A DNA stretch of 64,000 bases, taken from positions 7,442,501-7,506,500 of the forward strand of contig NC_059548.1 of assembly GCF_905220415.1 (NCBI RefSeq), in the 5' to 3' direction. This stretch comes from Colias croceus. Taxonomy: Eukaryota; Arthropoda; Insecta; Lepidoptera; Pieridae. Under the pieces are notes generated by a model that was given only the letters and a program-made list of their open reading frames with translations, was not told the origin of the DNA and did no database searches. Below, piece after piece: positions 57,732 to 64,000 of this stretch. Both the position numbers and the translations under genes were made by a program. Numbering within the stretch: position 1 is the stretch's first letter; every line of letters begins with the position of its first letter.

Positions 57732-59019
57732 GACCGGGAGAAATTGACACAAAAATTTCGAGTCATTTGTAACAGGATGGCGGTTCTACAGGGGTCTTAG
57801 TACGCAATGACAAAAAGAAAAACGATGGTGTGAACGCTGGTACCGGCGGCTTAGTCGCGTGGGCGTTAGACGTACTCTTCGGAAAAATAGCGAAAGTCAA
57901 ACGATTTGAAACACAAAAGTTTTAGAATTTACCGATAGCCCATAAAAAAGAAGTAGGCGGTAGTGTCATGCCATACTTTTCCGGTGTGACTTAAAGCCCG
58001 CCATACCGACGCGAATGTGTTGATTTAAAAAAAACAATTCAACCATTTGTATGTACCAGGCTAACTTTTAACCATCGTCGTGCAGCCATTTACGAAAATC
58101 GCCATGCCATACTTTTCGGACGATTCCAAATGGACGCCCGCGCCATACCGCCGAAAATCTGCAATTTTTTTTCTCGCCGAACCATTTGTACCACCCTAAT
58201 TTTCTTTTTAAACAACTCCTGAATGATTATAAATAGAAGTGTGATAATGCCATACCTGTGGGAGGTGGCGAATGTGTATAAGATTTTTTTTTATTGTATG
58301 ATTCTATTGGTACATATTTTGAACGATTTGTAATCTTTCCTATAAGCACTAATCTTTCCTATAAGTTTGAGGTTCAACAAATATAAATACAAAATTTCAA
58401 AGATCTAGGCGCTAGAAATCTTCACTTATATAAATTAATAATAAATTTATTTTTCAATTATAGCAGCACTTTTTCCCCCTACTAGAAGTATGGCAAATAT
58501 AATAATGGTCACATTTTATCAAATACTCTCCAAAAATCCAAATGCAATACTGGTACAAAAAGTTTGGCGAAAAAAAAAATTTTTGCAGATTTTCGGCGGT
58601 ATGGCGACCATTTGGAATCGTCCGAAAAGTATGGCATGGCGATTTTCGTAAATGGCTGCACGACGATAGTTACCTGTGCAAAAGTTAGCCTGGTACAAAT
58701 GGTTAAATTGTTTTTTTTAAATCAACACATTCGCGTCGGTATGGCGGGCTGTAAGTCACACCGGAAAAGTATGGCATGACACTTCCGCCTACTTCTTTTT
58801 TAAGGGCTATCGGTAAATTCTAAAATTTTTGTGTTCGAACTAACAAATCGTTTGACTTTCGCTATTTTTCCGAAGAGTACGACTAACGCCCACGCGACTA
58901 AGCCGCTGGTACCAGCGTTCACACCATCGTTTTTCTTTTTGTCATTGCGTACTATGACCCCTGTAGAACCGCCATCCTGTTACAAATGACTCGAAATTTT
59001 GTGTCAATATCTCCCGGTC
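57732..59019. mobile_element. 1.3-kb foldback element with ~470-bp inverted arms
   Basis: The left arm 57732-58202 (start GACCGGGAGAAATTGACAC) is inverted with high identity at 58549-59019 (end GTGTCAATATCTCCCGGTC). TA flanks both ends (57730-57731 and 59020-59021), compatible with a TA target duplication. The arms and loop carry repeated GCCATAC units: ATGCCATACTTTTCCGG (57969), CGCCATACCGACGCG (about 58001), ATGCCATACTTTTCGGA (58103), CGCCATACCGCCG (58141) and ATGCCATACCTGTGGG (58249), plus the inverse set in the right arm. No protein is encoded. Confidence 0.88.
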
Positions 59020-59021
59020 TA

Positions 59022-59810
59022 TATAGGTCAAATCCATAAGTCATGTCCCTACCTAGCTTTTTTTATTTGTAATTTATAAGAAGAAAAAATAATTGAATTA
59101 TTAAAATAAAGTTCATTAAAATTTAAAATCAAAGTAATAAAAAAAATGTCCAAATACAAAAAAAAATCTAAATGAGATTTTCTGAATTTCTCCCTGCATG
59201 TTTTTAATCCTACAGGCGTGACGAAATGTAAATTTAATCATTCTCATTATTTATCTGAAAAAATCCCTTTACTCAGGTAGGTAGCGTTACTTCGGTTACC
59301 TAGGTATCACGCAGCTCGTTTCTAAGTAACTCGTAGAAGGGGAGATAATATTATGTAAAGGTCAATAATTTAAGCAGTAGGTATAAATAAAATATGTACA
59401 TAGCCGACGAAAAATCTAGAAGTTTCAGTTGTTCAGAAGATATAAATAAAAAATTGCCATACATTGTCACAAATCAAATAGAATTTTACTAATTTAAAAA
59501 TGTAGGTCTTTTACTGATATATCGTAGCATTATGCAAGCAACACCTTACACCTTTTACCACACCTATACAAGAATAATGCGTAGAGAAAACCCGAGGTAA
59601 TTTATGGCATCGACATACCATACCTATTACAAACTACAGAGTAACATTCTGAGCTTCCCGCAACTGATGATGAAGGTATTAGCATTGCCTCACTTCGCTT
59701 TTACATCAAACTACGTAAAGGAATGAAGTTTCAGCCGGCAGTCTGAAAGGACGTACGATTCGAGCCCGACGTCGCGTCCGTAAGAAGCAATCGCGACCGC
59801 GACCTACCTA
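59022..59810. other. Intergenic left of the Methuselah-like gene
   Basis: AT-rich up to 59700, then GC-richer (CGAGCCCGACGTCGCGTCCG at 59761). No gene recognised. Confidence 0.35.
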
Positions 59811-59845
59811 GTCTTATCTCTTATCACATATAAAATGATACATCG
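59811..59845 (+). promoter_or_regulatory. Candidate GATA sites and TATA-like box
   Basis: TCTTATCTCTTATCACATAT followed by AAAATG contains two closely spaced TTATC (reverse GATA) motifs next to CATATAAAA, about 200 bp upstream of the Methuselah-like ATG. This arrangement is plausible for an insect promoter but such motifs are common in AT-rich DNA. Confidence 0.25.
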
Positions 59846-60035
59846 TATTACCTCACGAGTGCTATGATAAACATTTTACACACGATAAACTCTCCTTATA
59901 CGGATTTATTTCATGTTAATTATAAGTCCCAGCTAATTCAGATACAAATTGTCAAAATAATGCACTTTTTTAATGAGTTAAATACTAGTGTACAGTTTAG
60001 TTTAAGGTGAAATAGTGATTTTATAATTCTGCGAA

Positions 60036-60467
60036 ATGAAGTGCGTCGTGCTATTCTTGCTGATAGTGTGTACTGTCAAATGTGACCGACTTTGTTCTAA
60101 GGATGAGAGTTTGGATATAAGTGAGGGAGTTAAGTATGAAAATGATTCAATAATTTTCAATGGCATCGAATACCCCAAAGGTAAATGGTACGACTTCGTG
60201 GAAGATGGAAACACGACAACATTTGGGTGTCCATGTATTGGACGATTGTGCTTGTGGAGGTGTTGTGATCCAGGTCAAGCCTTTCTTAACCGATCCTGTA
60301 CTGATATGAACATACCAGAAATAAATCCCTTCAACCCACCTGTGTTTAAAGGAACTCAGCCAACAAATATATCTGCCCTTGAACGTTTCTTCTACATGCA
60401 CAAAATATCCTGTGAGAAATATCTTGTGCCCTCCAATTTCATGGAAGAAGAAATATATATTCAGGAG
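60036..60467 (+). CDS. Methuselah-like GPCR, first coding exon (ectodomain)
   Basis: ATG at 60036 opens 144 codons ending at a candidate donor GAG/GTTTGT. The protein begins MKCVVLFLLIVCTVKC, a clear signal peptide, then a cysteine-rich ectodomain with GKWYDFVEDGNTTTFGCPC and LCLWRCCDPGQAFLNRSC. The CPC...CL-RCC-PGQ arrangement and a WxD-type lead-in match the Methuselah N-terminal domain. The frame continues past the donor for 25 low-complexity codons to a TGA, so an intron is likely. No exon for the rest of the ectodomain or the seven-helix region was found to 64000, so the gene must continue beyond the window or is truncated. Methuselah-like receptors are class B-like GPCRs of the plasma membrane, linked in flies to stress response and lifespan; the ligand cannot be inferred. 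Confidence 0.85.
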
Positions 60468-60545
60468 GTTTGTTCTTTTCAGATATGTGATCTTTGTATC
60501 GAAAAATACTTAATAATAATTTTTATAAAAATGTACATTGCCTGA

Positions 60546-61300
60546 ATTATTCTCTATTAGGTACCTATGGTGACTGACTATGTCTCTATCGTCTTATCTT
60601 TATTGTTAAGTACCTACACTTAATTGACTGAAAAATGTTAAAGAATATAAAAATAAAGGATTCGAATCCGTGTTTTTCGCCGAATCGTATGACCACTCAA
60701 CATTTATACATATAATTTTCAACAGTGGCAAATAATGGGGTACTTAAAAAATCTATTTGAGCTTTTGACGATTCAAAAGCTCTTCTAAAGGTCTCTAGTT
60801 TGAGTTTGAACTATAACATTAATTGAAACGACCGAATAGGTAACTAATATCTATTCTTATAATGTGACTCAATCATTCAGTAATAATCGGAAGTGTCTAT
60901 AAACTTTTTCATACATAAAGCAAAAAAATATTACCTACCAATGCATCTTTCTAACAAACAAAATTCAAGATAAGATGCGATTATTGGAACAAATCGTTCA
61001 TCACGTCATTTCATTCCACAATAATATTTACATTTGAGACGCTTAAAAATATATTGTTTTAAGTGGTGTTTTGAAAGGAAGGATCTAAAAACAGAACTTA
61101 AGGAAGTTTTTAAGTGTGAGCAAACTTTATGTGCATTCCTTGTTATTTAGGAAAAACAAAGCTTATAAATTAATTGTTATATGTCGTTGTGTTATATACC
61201 TGTACCTGAGGCGTTTCCTTTTTCTCAACCAGTTCATTACTTTATTTCTGTAGTGTAGTCAATCCTTTCCTTATCAATGCATTTGTAGAGGCCCTACTTC
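60546..61300. other. Presumed first intron of the Methuselah-like gene
   Basis: AT-rich sequence with no recognisable exon, up to the repeats at 61304. Confidence 0.35.
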
Positions 61301-61303
61301 TGC

Positions 61304-61557
61304 ACCCCGGAGGCCGTGGGTATCTATGCAAGATTTCCCAACTTAAAAAAAAATTGGTTGTCTGTAAAGTCGGTATACTGACGATAGTTGAACGTGACAA
61401 CGTTCGATTGTGCTTCTTTGTCGCTCGTTTCGCGCTCTCGCTTGCACTTCAAGCCTTACATGGAACGCTTCAGAGCGAGGTAACGCCGCATGAGTCATGT
61501 TTTTTCGTGCGTGCAGCCGGCTCTATCGAATTATAAGACGTTGTCACGTCAAAAACC
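61304..61557. repeat. Junction fragment plus short interspersed element, copy 2
   Basis: 61304-61345 (CCCGGAGGCCGTGGGTATCT, then ATGCAAGATTTCCC) matches 11653-11690. 61350-61557 is the second copy of the element at 33024-33206, starting AAATTGGTTGTCTGTAAAGT and ending GACGTTGTCACGTC, with an added stretch around CGCATGAGTCATG and CGTGCAGCCGGCTC. Confidence 0.7.
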
Positions 61558-61727
61558 CAACTTCTGCGAATGTTCACGATGGTGATCGCTTACCACTAGA
61601 AACCCAAATTCGGTTGCAAGTATAAAAAAAAAACAATAAAAATATTTTCTTGTAAATATTATCACCTAGAAAGTCACGTCTATCTTACGTCTTATGTTTT
61701 TTTTTTCAAAAAATAACACTACTAACA

Positions 61728-63450
61728 TAGGGTCATTGCGCCTGTTCGCGTCCACCTGCCTATTCGCGTCCATTTTGCGGATATCTTTTAGAAAATTCAC
61801 GAAAATAAGTATACTTTAAGTAAAATTGGACTAAGAAAAATTTCCGATAATACCTCAATGTATAAGAGACATGCACACATATTCAAAAAAAGCCTGCGCA
61901 CCGCCTATCCTATTTAAAAAAAATATTTAATTTTGGCTATTAAACGAAAGAGCTAAAACGCACGGGATTTTGAGAAAAAAATAGTGCGCAGCGTCGCGTT
62001 CGACGGTAAGTATCTTATTGTTAAATGTGAATTTTTGAATATGTAACTGTGTCTTTACTTTGCTAACAAAACATGGAATAATATGGATTATAAATCAGCT
62101 TATATCTTTTACAATTAATAGCTAAAATAAGGTGGACGCGAATTACTACACCGAATATGTAGATCTTCCATTTTGCGTCCACGGTGGTGCGCAAACTATA
62201 CCTATAGTGCATAACAATAGAACATATTGCGTCCACGTTGTTTTTCATTACGTTGCAATGCATTGTTTGTTAAAATATGTATTTAAAATACATTGTAAAT
62301 TTTTGACTAAGACTACAAGTTGATAATTTAAATTTTCATTCAAATTAGCAAATTTTTGTGCTATTTTTTCATTTTAAAATGGGTATTCTAAGAATGAGAC
62401 TAGTATCTTTGAGAATGAGAGTCAATAAATCTGTGGTAAACAAGTGGTAAAGAAAATAATAGTATAAACAAAAAAAAAATTAGAAACTATAAAAAATATG
62501 GTAGGTAGGTAATAAATAATCTTAATAGAACTGATTTACATAACGTAACTTTGTTTTTTGTTAATTTTTAGTTCTAATAATAATGAGAAGATAAATAAGT
62601 TTTTCCAGTTTCCTTACAGTGAATGTTGATTTTAGGGTTCCGAACCTCAAAAGGAAAAACCGGAATCCTTGTAGGATCACTTTGATATCCGTCCGTCTGT
62701 ATGTCCGTCTGCCGGTCTGTCTTTCTGTCAAGACCCTTTTTCTCAGTAACGCGAGGAGGTATAAAGCTGAAATTTATATTGAATACTCAAGTCTACGGTC
62801 CCTTGAAGCAGTGAAAAAATCAAACTTATAAGCCAAAGTAATCAAAAGATACAGCCGTTTATGCTGCATATTTTCGCAAATTTCGACATTCGCAATGGAA
62901 TCAAAACCTACAGGGTACTTTACGTGAACACAGACACTTGAAGTTTGGTACGAAGCAACGTCATAAAGCAAAAATAAGGGAAACATTGAAAAAATAATCA
63001 TTTGCAGTTAAAACATATGAAAAAAAAACAGATTAATACGGAACTCTCGGTGTGCGAGTCCCACTCACATTTGACCGGTTTTTATTAAATAATTATATTC
63101 GTAAATAAATAATTTAGTAAAATCTAATTTTTATTTGCATTTATCTGATAAAAAATCACCCAATACACTCTTAATTCCTTTTCTAAGCTGGTGGACGCGA
63201 ACTGGTCCACAGGTGGACGCAAACTGGAATTTTTGGACGCGAACTGGGTAAAACGCCTAATTCTGCTATTTGTCTAGATAAATAAAAACCACATGATATT
63301 TCCAAGACAATTGAAAGTAAATCTTAAAATAGACTATGTAATGAACACGTTACATAAATTTTGCGTTGAAATTTGTTCTGGAACATTTTTATTTTCTCCT
63401 TCAAACTTTCCAACTGCACTAAGTGGACGCGAACTGGCGCAATGACCCTA
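61728..63450. mobile_element. TIR element with repeated GTGGACGCGAAC motifs
   Basis: TAGGGTCATTGCGCC plus TGTTCGCGTCCAC at the left (61728-61755) is inverted at the right (63423-63450) with a single mismatch over 28 bp. If the outer TA is a target duplication, the element proper starts GGGTCATTGCGCC. Inside, the GTGGACGCGAA motif or its inverse recurs near 61765, 62132, 62175, 62228, 63190, 63210 and 63230 as well as in both TIRs. No transposase is recognisable. A retroelement-like repeat has inserted at 62633-63085. Confidence 0.85.
62633..63085 (+). repeat. Retroelement-like repeat, second copy of the 46746 family
   Basis: It begins AGGGTTCCGAACCTCAAAAG, has a GTCCGTCTG-rich run at 62690-62730, and ends CGGTGTGCGAGTCCCACTCA then TTTGACCGGTTTTT, parallel to the copy at 46746-47330. 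Noncoding. Confidence 0.7.
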
Positions 63451-64000
63451 CATTTAGAATAATATAGAGTATTACAATTGATTGTTAAATGTTTTCTCTG
63501 TGATTATAATATTTATAACTAGTCGCATCGCTTTGCTTCTCCCGTTGGACCCGAGGACTACAGGAAGAATTTTCATGTCCGGATCTTCAAAAGATTACTT
63601 CCTAGTTCCTACAAAAGAAGCTAGAAGGCGAGTTTCTAGCTTCTCTTTTAATATAAATTACGTGTTATATGTTTACTATAATTAACATTTTCCAAATTTA
63701 ACACAATAATTTTTCTACTCTAAACAAATTGAGGAGCGCAATTTGTTTTTCTATTATCACCTTTCAACCGCATACAAAGCTATATTGTTTCAAATAATTA
63801 TACCACTTCATACATGATACATTTCGTCGGTTTCGAATGTGAATTGTGAACACATTCCTGACTTGTATTATAAATATTGACCTCAGTGTCAACAAATATC
63901 TACAGCGTTTCAAGGAATATTTGTTTTTAACAAAACGTTTTGTTTCGCACGGCCGCGGCGTATACGTGTTTTAGATTAAAATTTTAGTTTTCACACGGAA
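63451..64000. other. Right end of window, no gene seen
   Basis: AT-rich; a 67-codon open frame at 63482 has no domain, splice or composition support. No Methuselah exon was found. Confidence 0.35.

Noticed and set aside
60468..60483. 16-base intron after the Methuselah-like exon (GTTTGT...TTTCAG)
   Set aside because: Far too short for spliceosomal removal; the AG belongs to intron or read-through sequence.

Overview
This is an insect nuclear genome window, almost certainly Lepidoptera. It is AT-rich, its genes are split into many short exons, and its introns and intergenic DNA are packed with repeat types typical of moths and butterflies: tRNA-headed SINEs ending in a GATGATGATGA run, RTE-like tails ending in 'gcgggcgaagccgcgggcggaaagctagt'-type sequence, Helitron helicase relics and many TIR elements. 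No bacterial, viral, rRNA or CRISPR features were found.

Genes, left to right. (1) 940-6044, minus strand: the 5' two thirds of the first half of an ABCB full transporter (P-glycoprotein/MDR), eight exons, cut by the left window edge before NBD1. (2) 16354-18453, minus: a four-exon gustatory receptor. (3) 21321-21439, minus: an isolated start-codon exon that looks like an ABCB first exon and fits the reading phase of both ABCB genes. (4) 22858-25127, minus: a two-exon THAP-domain protein. (5) 28721-39526, plus: a second ABCB full transporter, 23 exons assembled here, with all ATPase motifs of both NBDs intact; only its first coding exon is unplaced. Genes 1 and 5 have matching exon sizes and phases and point away from each other, so they are an inverted duplicate pair with the receptor, THAP gene and orphan exon between them. 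(6) 53940-54164, minus: a small glycine/alanine-rich ISG12/IFI27-like protein. (7) 60036-60467, plus: the first exon of a Methuselah-like GPCR, ectodomain only.

Mobile DNA. 41119-43992 is a complete hAT element with matching TIRs, an 8-bp target duplication and an uninterrupted 596-codon transposase. 49891-52380 is a broken PIF/Harbinger element with transposase and Myb/SANT-like relics, an inserted repeat tail and a 413-bp tandem duplication. 44997-48216 is an element with perfect 33-bp TIRs that inserted into a tandem-repeat array and was itself hit by three more repeats; it carries three near-palindromes spaced exactly 62 bp apart. 57732-59019 is a 1.3-kb foldback element with arms of about 470 bp and a repeated internal motif. 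61728-63450 has 28-bp TIRs and many internal copies of a GTGGACGCGAAC motif. Smaller TIR or foldback elements lie at 683, 14995, 19319, 32434, 33024, 53385 and 61350. Helitron helicase relics lie at 11.85-12.97 kb and 44.4 kb.

The genes do not form a pathway or operon; the only functional grouping is the ABCB pair. I did not find convincing evidence for a new molecular system. The best leads are the orphan ABCB-like first exon, the long-arm foldback element, the 62-bp periodic near-palindromes and the apparently intact hAT transposon. All exon boundaries were read by eye from splice consensus, phase continuity and paralogue agreement; no alignments or transcript data were available.
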